Positions 11,569 through 22,245 of a DNA stretch of 64,000 bases are shown here, one piece after another (position 1 is the stretch's first letter; every line of letters starts with the position of its first letter). A program made the translations under genes and the position numbers. The notes under the pieces were generated by a model. That model was not told the DNA's origin. It made no database searches and was given only the letters and a program-made list of their open reading frames with translations. The DNA comes from Flaveria trinervia. Taxonomy: Eukaryota; Streptophyta; Magnoliopsida; Asterales; Asteraceae. The DNA is taken from positions 46,201,212 through 46,265,211 of the forward strand of contig CM046451.1 of assembly GCA_025506515.1 (NCBI GenBank), written 5' to 3'.

Positions 11569-12429
11569 TATCAGGATCAGTGATCACAAGTTTGATGTAA
11601 TTGAGCGTAGCACAGCGGAATAAGAACAAGAATTAGACAAATTGTAGCAAGAGTTTGATACTTGTATGCATTAAGAACAAATACGGTTATAACGAGAGAA
11701 TATATTTCTGTAACAAGGAATGTTTCAATAATATCGAATATTTCTGATCAAATCATTCGTTTATTACAATAGGTTGACACTCCTTTTATAGAGTGCAATC
11801 GCTGCTGTTATCACGGGTAAGTGACAACTGGCAGATCTATTACAAAAATAACTAACTCTTAACAAACTACTAAAATGTTCACAACTACTGAGAACATATC
11901 AGAGTGTTAAGTACAAAATAAGAAAACTACTGATAAGAAACTACTGAAACTACAACGACTGAAGAACAAGCTCTTCAGTCGTTTTACAAAACTACTGATA
12001 AATATAAAACTACTGATGAGCACAACAACTGAAGAAGTATTCTTCAGCTGTTGTGTCAAACTATTGAAAAGATAAAACATAAAACTGCTGAAAGGTAAAC
12101 CGTCATAACTACTGAAGAAGACCTTTTTAGCTGTTGTGACAACGTCTGATACTTTGGTCTTCAGCACTTGTGTCTTCAGACTTTGTCTTCAGCACTTGTG
12201 TCTTCAGACTTTGTCTTCAGCACTTGTGTCTTCAGACTTTGTCTTCAGCACTTGTGTCTTCAGACTTTGTCTTCAGCACTTGTGTACTTCAGACTTTGTC
12301 TTCAGCACTTGTGTTCAGACTTTGTAATCAGCTGTTGTCTTCAGCTGTTGTGGTCTTCAGTAGTTGTTGTGATGTCTGTGGGACTTAAAGGTTTTTCTGA
12401 TCCAGCTCATTGGTTCTTTTGGTCCAACA
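11569..12429 (-). repeat. 5' LTR of element A
   Basis: It pairs with 1-832. On the minus strand it begins TGTTGGACC at 12429 and ends CCTGATA at 11569, next to the primer site. The terminal TA in place of CA is also seen in L (CCTAATA), so it looks like a family trait. Length is about 861 bases. It contains hairpin words such as GAAGAACAAGCTCTTC near 11963 and a minisatellite at 12160-12345. Promoter elements should lie here but I could not place a TATA box confidently. Confidence 0.92.
12160..12345. repeat. 28-bp CTTCAG minisatellite in the right LTR of A
   Basis: About six units of the 28-base CTTCAGCACTTGTGT plus CTTCAGACTTTGT repeat. One unit has a small insertion (TGTACTTCAG near 12284). 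It matches the array at 546-740. Confidence 0.9.
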
Positions 12430-14136
12430 GCTGGGGACATAACCTCGGGTGTGCTCAACAAGAGCAACCTGTGCCCCCAGTACAAGTACTTGGCGCATGT
12501 GATCCTAACATGCATTGCTTCGAGGAGGGTGGGTTTGATGGTCTATCAGACAAGATTCAAAATGCCTACGTGGCACTGGTGCTGAACCACCCTTTCAGCT
12601 TTTCGAGTATGATCTTCTCTTATTTGGTGGAGAACTTGGAGGCAAAGGGGAAGGAAGGATTTTGTATGTACCCTAGGTTTCTACAGCTGATCTTCAATGA
12701 GAAGCTACCACTTCTTCCCAAGGAGAGTCATGATGCAGTTGCTTTGGAGATTATGGATGACACGACTTTGGGTCGGATGAGGGTGTATAAGGGCAAGCAA
12801 GTGAAGCCCCAGGTGAAGAGGTTGATTGGCCATTTGGCCAACGAGAGATATGTGGCGCCGGGGAGACGCAAATGGCGTCATGATGACAGTGATTCTGATG
12901 ACGAGAGGCTACTGCTCCCAGAGCATGACTCTGATGATGAAGATAGTGGGGACGCTGGGGATGATGCGCCTACTCCACCGAGAGGCTCAGTTTCTGATGT
13001 TATACCTCCAGTGTCCGCCCTAGCTGGAGACATAGCCGAGTCTGCTGGTTTCCATCAGGATTTTGTTCCTGGTGAGGAGGAAGAGGAGTCAGAAGAGGAG
13101 CCCTTGACACGTACTGTGGGAAGCAAGGTTGTTCCCACAGAACATGGGCTAAGGGCGGTTGGTGAATGCCTAAGAGACTCAGGAGAGACAGCCACTGATG
13201 CGAGTTATGCACCGGAGTCAGCTAGCGGTGTTGTAGGGGGAGCATCCACCTCAACGGGAACGAGGAGGAAAAGGATGGCTCAGCCCCATGGTCAGAAGAA
13301 GAAGAAAAGACGACTCACCTTCGTTACCACCACAGCCACCACATCTGCCACCACCACTACCACTTCCACAGCCACACATCCACCACCACAGCCACCACAG
13401 CCATCACAGCTACTACTACCACCACCACACCTCCTACCACTGTACAAATTCCTTCTACCACCATATCTTTCACTCCCACATCACCTCCACTATTTCACAG
13501 ACCCATCTTCACTACAGCCACCACCACCACCACTACCCACCAAGCTGGATCCTCAGCCCATCCATCTCATACTTATGGATCACCTCTACCTACAATTGGG
13601 GTAGAGGAACAGCTGTCTGCGCTCAAAAGGATGGTGATGCGCCTATTAGCTGCAGATGAGGAGAAGGCGGCTCAGATCCGCCAGCTTGCTGATCTTACTA
13701 CTGCTCAATCTCACCAGATAGAAGAGCAGGCTCGAGTGATAGAGGAGCAGGCCCAACAGAAGGCTGCTCAGAGCCATGAGATAGCCCAACTTCAAGCACA
13801 TAGTGTCACATCAAACAAGAAGATAGAGGAGTTGGAGGAGGCGAAGAAGACGATCATGTTAAAGCTAAAGGGATCTAAGGAGGAGCCCTTGAAGATCAAA
13901 GAGGGAGACGAAGATGATGAAGATGATGATGAGGATGATGAGGATGAGACAGAGAAGGATGAGGGAACAGAAGAAGAAAGGATAGAGGAGAAGGATGATG
14001 ATGATGATGATACAACAGGAGGAGATGCAGCTGCATTGCCCTCTGCTTCAGGTCAAGAGAGGAGTCAAGAACAGACAAGACCAACCAGCTTCTTCCTCTG
14101 CTCCACCAAGTGATGAGACGATGATACAGGACAAAA
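12430..14136 (+). pseudogene. Accessory ORF of element B, first part (5' end cut off by A)
   Basis: The reading frame opens directly at the LTR end of A, so the N-terminus lies beyond the left window edge. Visible order: a globular region to about 12870 with MYPRFLQLIFNEKLP (the YPRF motif shared with A) and KPQVKRLIGHLANERY; a Ser/Asp acidic stretch (12885-12960); a basic cluster QKKKKRR (13298); a long Thr/Pro/His low-complexity linker (13320-13540); a heptad-like Gln/Glu coiled coil (13640-13850); and an acidic tail of Asp/Glu (13900-14010). The frame changes between 13604 and 13631 and returns near 14095. The basic cluster could act in nuclear import, which is an inference. Function is unknown. 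Confidence 0.72.
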
Positions 14137-14283
14137 GTAAAGATTAGATGTTTATGTATTTAATTACTTTTGTATTTGAATCATGTATTGAAACCTATGT
14201 ATTCAATGTTTAAATTAAGTTTAATGCATTTCTGTTTTGATTAATTACTAATGGTTGATATGTTGAATGTGTAAATCAAACAG
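14137..14283 (+). other. Candidate spliceosomal intron in B's accessory ORF
   Basis: The 147-base AT-rich stretch begins GTAAAG and ends CAAACAG, with a T-rich middle, and interrupts the ORF with stops. Joining its flanks keeps the upstream frame, giving a short exon with NYQRDEFDVAPLQQ before a stop at 14340. The conserved module from 14349 continues in that same frame. This is a prediction from sequence only. It could also be a decayed stretch of coding DNA. Confidence 0.35.
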
Positions 14284-15484
14284 ATCCAAATTACCAAAGG
14301 GATGAGTTTGATGTTGCTCCCCTTCAGCAGGTCAAGACTTAGCTAACAATGATTCTTGATCTGCAAGGGATCGTAAGGAGATCGGTGAGTTATACCCCTG
14401 AAGAAGGGGAAATAATTCACGACCTATCAAACGAGCAACTCGCAGAGATCTTCAAGCTCAATCCAGATGAGATAGTGAAGGATGCTCCGACATGCGACTC
14501 GACCAGTGACGAAGAGCTCAACGATGTTGATGAAATCGAGATTGAAGATGTCACTGCCGAGCACTACCCTCGGTACGCTGACAATGAGGAAATGTGGTCC
14601 CCAATCTGGGTGAATCCCTCGTTAGCGATACTTTTGAGGTGTTAGACAAGATGGAGCAAGAGTCTGAGAAGACAGAAGAAACGGCCCAAGCCCCAAATGA
14701 TGATGTTGATATCTGAAAGGCTGAGTGGGCTGCATGTTTTGAAGAAGTTAGAGCCCAACGAGCTGCACCTAAATATGACGCCTACACCAAACTCTACAGA
14801 GTCAAGAAACATCATAAGGTGTCAGGCACGATTATAGCATGGGCATATTTTGATGACCTTAACGTTTATGCAGTTAAGAGGGAGAAGGGCATAGAGTATT
14901 TTAGATTTCCACATGATCTAAAGACTCTACCAGGTTTTGAGCTAAACCAGCTGGCCAAACTAAGCTGTTGTATGCTGACACGAGAAAGATGTTTGGCTGG
15001 TTTGAGGCTGCCCTAAGAAGGAGTACCATACCAGGTGGGTTAACTTCAGACCCCAACAGCCTACAAGGTACATCCAAAAGTCTGAAGTTGATGCCATTAC
15101 TGGAAAGCCAAAGATAATGTTGAAGTGGAGTCCTCCACGCACGATGTCAAGAATCCCACTCAGGGAAATGCCACAGGACTTCACTCCACACTTTAAGTGG
15201 TGGTACTACGATTGGAGGAGAGGAGAAGCGGTCATAGTCCTAAACAAAGAGGGCCAATAGATACCATCAGGGTATTTGACCCAATGTGGCTCACCAAGTT
15301 GTCAGCAAATGATGTCTACACTCTGTACAAGTGGCGACTGTTCTATGATACGCAGGACATAGTACAAGCCCACCAGTTCCAAAATGTTATAAGACTCTGT
15401 TTTGCATTTGAGATTCATGCAGGAGTTACAAAAGAGGATAAGTACAAGAAGTTTAAGGAGGTAATGAAGACAACAAGACATTAG
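14284..15484 (+). pseudogene. Accessory ORF of B, C-terminal module
   Basis: Three segments follow in mixed frames. One at 14349-14645 has SYTPEEGEIIHDLSNEQLAE, an Asp/Glu-rich stretch and AEHYPRYADNEEMWSP. One at 14819-15016 has AWAYFDDLNVYAVKRE. One at 15197-15484 has FDPMWLTKLSANDVYTLYKW and ends at a stop 25 bases before the LTR. In-frame stops at 14340 and 14716 and frameshifts near 14640 and 15015 break it. Closeness to the polypurine tract shows it is the last coding part of B. I do not know its function and see no enzyme motif or membrane segment. Confidence 0.65.
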
Positions 15485-15496
15485 AGAGATCTAGGT

Positions 15497-16243
15497 CCAA
15501 GGGGGAGTTTGTTGGTACATATATGTCCCTAGATCATGTTATGAATGTAATAGATCTTGTTTGTCTAATTCTGATGTAATGGTTCAAATGATTAATGAAA
15601 TGATATTGATTGTCTGGTATTTATAACATTTAATATTTCATTAATGAGTCGATGTTGAATTGGTTAATTAGGTTTGTGGTTGTTTGAATTGTTACACATA
15701 ATGTTATATTAATTAATACATTCAAACTGAACAAAATGAAGTTCTCATGCAAATGGCCCATGCGAATGGACCATACGCATGAATAACTTCATACGAATGA
15801 CTCAGTCGCACGACTGAACCAGGAGACTAGATCAGTCGTATGATTGTAACATAAGATTGGCTGAGTCGCACGACTGAACACTCAGTCGTGCGGATGAATC
15901 AACCGCATGGTTCAATCGCACGACTGAACCATACTAATGGTTCAGTGGCATGAATGAACAATACTAACCTACAAATACAACCCAATTCATGGAAAAACAA
16001 AAAGAATTCATTCTATTACGACTCCAGACGTACCCTAGCCGTCCAGAAGCCTCCCAATTCGTTCTCCAAGTTCATAGAACACATTAGATCGATCCCCAAT
16101 CGATTTCTAACGTTAGCTTCAATTCTTTATTGATTCTTCGTGTGTTCTCACTGATTGGATCACCAATCAAATAGGATTCCGCACTATTTGATCTAGTTTA
16201 CACGCTAATCACTAGTATTTCGTTCAAATACCAGGTCCTAACG
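15497..16243 (+). repeat. Polypurine tract and 3' LTR of element B
   Basis: CAAGGGGGAGTT precedes the LTR start TGTTGGTAC at 15510. The LTR ends near CCTAAC at 16242, where gypsy LTR sequence begins, so it is about 734 bases. It contains a cluster of palindromic CAGTCGCACGACTG words (15745-15960) and a segment found reversed at 29018-29364. Its 5' partner lies outside the window. Confidence 0.85.
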
Positions 16244-16390
16244 TAATGAATGTCGTATTATTTTCTAAAAGCATTTATAATGAAAAGTTATTTCAACATT
16301 TCACTGGTTGTTTTATGGAAGTTAAATGTAATTATATGTTTACGAGCGATGATTGGCTAGCTTTAAGCGTCCCGGAAACGGGGCCTTACA
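16244..16390 (+). repeat. End of the 5' LTR of gypsy element C
   Basis: These 147 bases match the last part of C's 3' LTR (28722-28872), ending CCTTACA directly before the primer-binding site. The rest of this LTR lies to the left of B, outside the window, so B is inserted within it. Confidence 0.88.
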
Positions 16391-16393
16391 AGT

Positions 16394-16406
16394 TGGTATC
16401 AGAGCC
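16394..16406 (+). other. Primer-binding site of C
   Basis: TGGTATCAGAGCC lies three bases after the LTR end and is complementary to initiator tRNA-Met. Confidence 0.93.
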
Positions 16407-16744
16407 AAAGTTGAAGTGAAACGGGTAAATTTTCAAACTAAACCTAAACTTAAATTGAGAATGGGATGAAAAAGGGAAGGGATGCCAGTCCGAGTAGCTG
16501 CGTGCCATAAGATATTTTCGTAATGTTAACCGGTATTACATGCGCATGTTATGTGGTTTATGTGTTGTTTGTAGATTTAGATACTGATATAGTCAGGATA
16601 GGTAATGCTTGGGGTATGAAGAGTAAAGTAAATGGCTAATCACAACTGGCCACTGTAATTAGGGACTTACTATACTTGACATAAACTGAGCTGATCCCTT
16701 GAATGATCATGTTGGTGTTTAAATCCTTCAGTGTGAGTTAGAGG

Positions 16745-18000
16745 ATGGACGGTGGTAGATCATCAAAAGCTTCGCATGGTGGTGGTGGATGTGGTGCTGA
16801 ACCACAGGTCACGAGAGGAAGGCCTAGAGCTGAAAGGGTGGTTCATGAAGAATCCAAGACCTCTCATCCGGAGGGTGGTGATGAGAGTGCTAATTTGAGA
16901 GCCTCAGTGAAGGAGGCGGTTGTGGAGGAAATACAGCAGGTCATGCAGATGATCCTATCGTGTGGTGACTGAAGTGATAAAGGCTATTAGAGAAGGGGAA
17001 AGAAGGAGAGAAATAGGTCCTTGGGAGGCGGGAGCAATTGGAGCCTGAAACGGTTCTCTCTGATGATGCAGAAGAGGAAGAAGAAGAGCCTGCATCGGAG
17101 GCGGCATGAGGCGGTAACTATGGGGCGTTCCAACGATGCAAGCCCCCTACTTTTGACGGTAACGACACCGCTGCTGCGGCTCACCAGTGGGTGAGAGAAA
17201 TGGAAGTTGTTTTAAATATCAGTGAGTGCCATGAGGATCAAAAGGTGAACTTTGCTGCCCATTCTTTCATGGACTTAGCTTTATGCTGGTGGGACAATAT
17301 TATCCAAGCTGAGATAGTCGGGCTATTAGGAGGATGAGATGGTCCGAGCTGAAGAAGTTGGTGAACGAGGAGTTTTGTCCTCACTGGGAGATGGATAAGG
17401 TTGAAAGGGAATTCCTGCAGCTGGAGGCGGGAACGATGACACATCAGCAGTACACCACCAAGTTCAACGAAATGGGACGTTTGGTTCCGGATCAGGTGAC
17501 GCCTCTATCACGAAAGATTAAGACATACATTCAGGGCTTGCCGGTGAATATCCGCAAACACATGATCGCTGCCCGACTAAGCACGTTTAGGTCAGTGGTG
17601 GATTTGGCAGGGAGATTGTAAGATGAGAGGGCTATAGTGGTGGTGGCTGAAAGTAGCAAGAAGGGTGGTGGTGATTGGAACTAGAATGGGAAGAGGTTTG
17701 GTCAGGGTGATGCCTCGACAGGTAACAAGAAGGCATGGGTGGATGATCGCCGTGTAGTCACACCAGGTACGGGATCGAAGAAGTGTGGCAAATGTGGGAA
17801 GGAGCACAATGGCGAGTGTAGATGGGGGTTGAATGTCTGTTTCAAGTGTGGGAAGCCGAGTCATATGGCTAGAGATTGCAGGGGTACGAGGTGTTTCAAC
17901 TGTGGGGAGAGTGGTCATATGAGTAAAGACTATAAGAAGCCGAGGGCTGAGGGTTCGGGGGTAAAGAAGACAGGAAGTGAAGGACCGAGGGCGAGCGCCA
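16745..18000 (+). pseudogene. Gag of gypsy element C, broken
   Basis: Start at the ATG at 16745, in the same sequence context as the Gag start of G (44375). After a Gly/Arg-rich N-terminus and an acidic stretch (17060-17100), the capsid-like domain shows CKPPTFDGND (about 17145), HSFMDLALCWWDNI (about 17265) and LVNEEFCPHWEMDKVEREFL (17358), which is Retrotrans_gag of Ty3-gypsy type. Zinc knuckles follow from 17790: CGKCGKEHNGEC, the intact CFKCGKPSHMARDC, and CFNCGESGHMSKDY, where the last cysteine is tyrosine. Stops at 16970, 17106 and 17620 break the frame. Gag would form particles and bind element RNA. Confidence 0.92.
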
Positions 18001-19208
18001 GGGCATTCACTATGACACAGGTGGAAGCTAGAACAGGTACATTTCTAGTGAACCAAACTTTAGCTTCGGTGTTATTTGATTCGGGTGCTAGTAAAAGTTT
18101 TATTTCTTCTGCTTTTTATGCTAAACTGCCTGTTTGTAGTAGGAGTGTTGATGCGCCCTTTGATGTAGAAACTACCATAGGTAAGTCTACCAGGATTTAT
18201 GAGATGATAGAAGACTGTGATGTGGAACTAGATGGTCATAGGTTTCCTATTAGACCGTTCGTGATGACCTTAGGTGGTTTCGATTTAGTTCTTGGTATGG
18301 ATTGGTTAGCGGACTTCGAGGTGAACATTGTGTGTTGCAAGAAGATGATTCATTTGACAGCACCTGACGGGAGTTCGGTAACTGTTTATGGGGATCGGGT
18401 GACGACGATCCCGAAAGTAATCTCAATGGCGGTGCCGGGAAAGTGTATGAGACGTGGATGTAGCGCCTACTTGGCTTATGTAAAGGATGTGGGTACGCCA
18501 ACACCACAACTATCCGATCTTCCGATTGTGTGTGACTTTCCAGACGTGTTCCTAGAAGACTTATTAGCAGTACCACCTGACCGAATGATCGAGTTTTAGA
18601 TTGATCTGATACCGGTGCCCAACCTGTCGCCAAGGCACCGTATCATTTGGCTTCGACTGAGATGAAAGAGTTGATAGAGCAATTGCAAGAGCTGCTTGAT
18701 AAGGGGTTCATTAGACCAAGTATCTCTCCTTGGGGTCCTGTTTGTGAAGAAGAAAGACGGTAGTATGAGGATGTGTATTGACTACCATGAGTTGAACAAG
18801 TTGATGGTGAAGAACCAATACCCCTTACTGAGAATCGATGACTTGTTTGACAAGCATCAAGGTGCCAGTTGGTTCTCAAGAATAGATCTTCGATCGGGCT
18901 ACCATCAGCTAAAGGTGAATGAGCAGGATGTCCCTAAAATAGCTTTTCGCACGCGTTATGATCACTACGAGTTTCTTGTCATGTCATTTGGTTTGACCGA
19001 CACACTAGCTGCTTTCATGGATTTGATGAACCGAGTGTGTGGCCCAGTGTTGGATAAATCAGTGATTGTATTTATTGATGATATTTTGTTTTATTCGAAG
19101 AGCGAGATTGAGCATGCCGGTCACGTTCGGGAGGTTTTGGAGACGTTAAGAAAGGAGAAGTTGTATGCTAAGTTCTCCAAGTGCGCGTTCTGGTTGCGTG
19201 TACAGTGA
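18001..19208 (+). pseudogene. Protease and N-terminal reverse transcriptase of C
   Basis: The gypsy protease shows VLFDSGASKSFIS (Asp-Ser-Gly active site, about 18070) and DLVLGMDWL (18285). A stop at 18597 and a frameshift near 18740 precede RT. RT has FVKKKDGSMRMCIDYHELNK, WFSRIDLRSGYHQ, FLVMSFGLTD and an intact FIDDIL catalytic box at 19071-19088. The frame ends at KFSKCAFWLR (19196), where the gypsy RT thumb and RNase H should follow. Instead the sequence jumps to the end of pol. The order protease-RT is that of Ty3-gypsy pol. Confidence 0.92.
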
Positions 19209-19328
19209 AAGCACAGTAAGGGATCCGAGTCTACGTGGGAGACTAAAGAAGAGATGAGACAACACTACCCATGATTGTTTGAGGAATAACAGGTTTCAGG
19301 GATGAAACCTAAATAAGGGGGGTGGACT
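19209..19328 (+). other. Deletion scar, pol tail and polypurine tract of C
   Basis: Directly after the RT fragment comes a coding tail reading STWETKEEMRQHYP, the known end of plant chromovirus pol beyond the chromodomain. RNase H, integrase and chromodomain, normally more than 2 kb, are therefore deleted. The purine run AAATAAGGGGGGTGGACTT at about 19310-19328 is the polypurine tract. Confidence 0.85.
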
Positions 19329-20948
19329 TGTAACACCCAGTTATTATAAAGACAAGGAAAGAAAGAATAAAGTGAAGTAAAAAGAAGGAAAAGAATAAAA
19401 CCCAAGTTTAGGGGTTAAAAGTTACAGAAAAGGACAAATCTTTGAAAAGTTGGTGATGAAGGTGGCATGGCCGCCCATCACCCTTTCTACACACAAAATT
19501 CTTGGATTTTTAGAGAGAGAGAGTAGCAGGAAGCAGAGAACTCTCGGTTTTGAAGAGAAACCATAAGAAAAGTGCGAATTTAAGGTAAGAATTTATGGTT
19601 TTATGGTGTTCTTAACCGGTTATGTCCTCGGGTTTATGCTTATGTGTGTTTGTATGCATTCGAGTATTTTTTTAGTGGGTTTTCTAGGCAATTGAATTCA
19701 ATTTGCAAACGAGTTTGGAAGAAGCCATACTCAAGAGCTGCAAAGGTGAGTTCTAGAACCCCTCTTTTTACACGTTTTATCTGATTTTGGGGCTAGAAAT
19801 GCATGAATGTATGTTTTCATTAAACTGGGTTTCCAACCCGTATGTATGAATGTGCGTATGCCGTGATTATGATGTGATGTTGAGCTATGTTTATCATTAG
19901 TGATGTATTGGCTGTGTTTCTATGGCTTAGAAGGTAAGATTTAAGCTTTGAACATGTTAGTCAGTGATTGGGAATGGAAATATGATGTTTAGGGCTCATA
20001 TGTTTAAGATTAGGATTTGCCTAAGTATGCAGAAGCAAATGCGGATGAGTAATGGGAAGAAATGCGGATCAACAGTTAATGCGGATGAGTATTAACTACT
20101 AAGTAAGTCAATGCGGATGAGCATTGACTAGGTATGGGAAATGCGGATGAAAGTCAATGCGGATGAGCATTGACTAAGCATGGGAAATGCGAATGAAAGT
20201 CAATGCGGATGAGCATTGACTAAGTATGGGAAATGCGGATGAAAGTCAATGTGAATGAGCATTGACTAAGTATATGTAATGCGGATGGAAATGTGGATGA
20301 ACAAGTCTAAGTATGGGAAATACGGATGACAAATGCGGATGAACTATAGCAAATGCGAATGAACACTTACAATGTTTTCTGACTTTCTAGGGAAAAAGAT
20401 GAAATGTAGGCCTTGACTTAAGAGATTCTTGGGGCTGTGTAAGTTGAATTTTTGAGGTCATAGATGATGTGATGGGCATGATGTATGATGATTGTATGAC
20501 TATGCATGATGTATGTTATGTATGTATGATGCCCTATATGATGATGTTGACTATTATGTTTATGTTCCTTGTGATGTATGATTATTTTCCCATAGCTTTA
20601 CGATTGAATGCTAATGAATGCAATGAAAGTATTATGTAACATAAAGTGGAAGATAGTGAAAAGAGGAACATGATGAATGATTGCATGCATTAATGAACGA
20701 ATGAATGTAAGAAAGGCTTGCAAGCAAATGTATGGAGGTGCACACCCAATGAAGGGTCTTAGCTCAATGGTGTGCGGGTTAGCTACCCCGGAAAGATGCA
20801 CACTAGGGTCCAATCTTTATGATTGACCATATATATAGGACTTGCTGCTTGCCCTAGGTGCTGGAGTCAGCTTCGTGCACAATGTTCGAGGTCTATGAAA
20901 GACCTCAGGCCCAATAACCAACTTCGTGCATAATGTTTGGGGTATAGC
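19329..20948 (+). repeat. 3' LTR of C, first part
   Basis: It starts TGTAACACCC after the polypurine tract and is interrupted at 20948 by element E. It continues at 28223, for about 2.27 kb in all. It holds a GA-rich leader, a 46-bp hairpin repeat (20040-20370) and many ATGATGTATG words. The leader GAGAGAGAGAG near 19515 is a simple repeat. I see no coding sequence. Confidence 0.9.
20040..20370. repeat. 46-bp tandem repeat with hairpins in C's LTR
   Basis: Four units start at 20107, 20153, 20199 and 20245, exactly 46 bases apart. Each holds a perfect 7-bp stem GTCAATG/CATTGAC around an 8-base loop, followed by AAATGCGGATGAAA. Looser AATGCGGATGA words flank the array on both sides. Confidence 0.92.
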
Positions 20949-21919
20949 TGTTGGGTTTGTTGAACCAAAACAAAGTAGTTTAACCATTTAAACTATGATA
21001 ACGCAGCGGAATAATACCTTAAAATTATCATTAGTAATCTGAAAATTAAGGCTAATAACAAAACATCAACAAACCCAAGAACATAGGATCTTATATATGT
21101 GTTTGAACTAGCTAACAACAAGATATAACAACCCAAAACAAACCATACATGCTACCTTTAGTGAAGCTGTAGAAAACTATTTTGGGTGAAGAAGATGACG
21201 TTGTTGAACAACCAAAACATCAAGGAAAAATATCCTCAAGCATTCATACCCACAAGCATCAAGCAAAGACCACTCTTGCTAGGATTTGTGCACCAAAATT
21301 GGGTCAAGGAGGCTGCTGGAGCCTTGTTCCAGCCGTGAACAATCAAGAAGGGTGCTAGACCCTTTTCAGCTTTGAACTCTTTCTTCCATAAGAAGAGTTG
21401 ATGTTCTTGTGACCCTTTTGCATATTAGAGAGAGAGAGAGAGAGCTGGATAGATAGTGTATGTGTGTTCTAAGAGTTTATTCTTCAAGACAACGAAAGAA
21501 AAACAAAAGGGGAGAACCCCCTTTAATGGGGCGGCCGAACCCTATTTGGGTTTTTAGTTTTGCCCCCAAAAGTCCCTTTTTATCTTTTGTTAAACTAATG
21601 TTTAAGATAGTTATATATAATTAACCTTTTAATCATTTAACACATACACACTTTTATTATTTGATGTTATTTAACTAAATTAAACAACATTACAAATAAT
21701 ATCCATGAACAAAATATCCATATAAGTTGTTCAATCTCATATGCAACTTATTTAGAAAACCCATTTTCTAAATTGGTGTATTTATTAATTGTATGATCAT
21801 ATCATCAATTAAATAATATTTGGTGTTTGCAAAGCTTGTTATTGGGTATGACCCGACTTGAATCGTAACGTACTAACCACATCAATGTTCTATGTGTCTT
21901 GGGCATAAAGAATCCAACA
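20949..21919 (-). repeat. 3' LTR of E
   Basis: It runs TGTTGGGTTT to CCAACA on the plus strand and matches 27247-28217 with scattered substitutions. It includes a GA microsatellite near 21425 and the conserved end with ATGTGTCTTGGGCATA shared with F and M. A purine run, read on the minus strand as GCAAGTGGGAGA (21920-21932), adjoins it and is the polypurine tract. Confidence 0.93.
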
Positions 21920-22245
21920 ATCTCCCACTTGCACAAGATACATAGAAGATTGATGCAAGCAGTAATACCGCCTAACAACGGTTTACTACCCTTAATACGC
22001 ATGACTTAAAGCCATTCAATAACATCATCCCGTTCAAGTATCCAACTTGAAATGATTTAGGTGAATCAATCATTTATCCTTTTGTTTCAGATGTCATGTT
22101 AAATCCAAGGACATAGAATGATCATTCCTTGTTGATTTAACTTAATCAGGCCTTAGACATCTTGCTCTCAACGAATAAGAGGAACAAATTCCATCTTTAC
22201 TACATACGTTTTCACAATCACCTCGTGTCACACCTGAACATAGCC

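Larger units (their letters stand above)
1..12429 (-). mobile_element. Element A: Ty1-copia retrotransposon with accessory ORF (SIRE-like layout)
   Basis: Read on the minus strand the order is 5' LTR, Met-tRNA primer site, gag, protease, integrase, RT, RNase H, a spacer, an accessory ORF, polypurine tract and 3' LTR. Integrase before RT makes it copia. A further ORF after pol is the layout known for SIRE/Maximus elements. The leftmost 20 or so bases of the 3' LTR fall outside the window, so the target duplication cannot be checked. The right LTR ends at 12429, where the reading frame of element B begins abruptly, so A appears inserted in B. Every coding part carries stops or frameshifts, so this copy is probably inactive. 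The lineage name is inferred from layout, not from a tree. Confidence 0.93.

Noticed and set aside
13288..13659. His/Pro/Ser-rich frame of 123 residues
   Set aside because: It is a shifted reading of the Thr/Pro low-complexity linker of B's accessory ORF.
20040..20370. Possible CRISPR-like array with a 46-bp period
   Set aside because: The units are contiguous with no unique spacers, lie in a plant LTR, and no cas gene is present.
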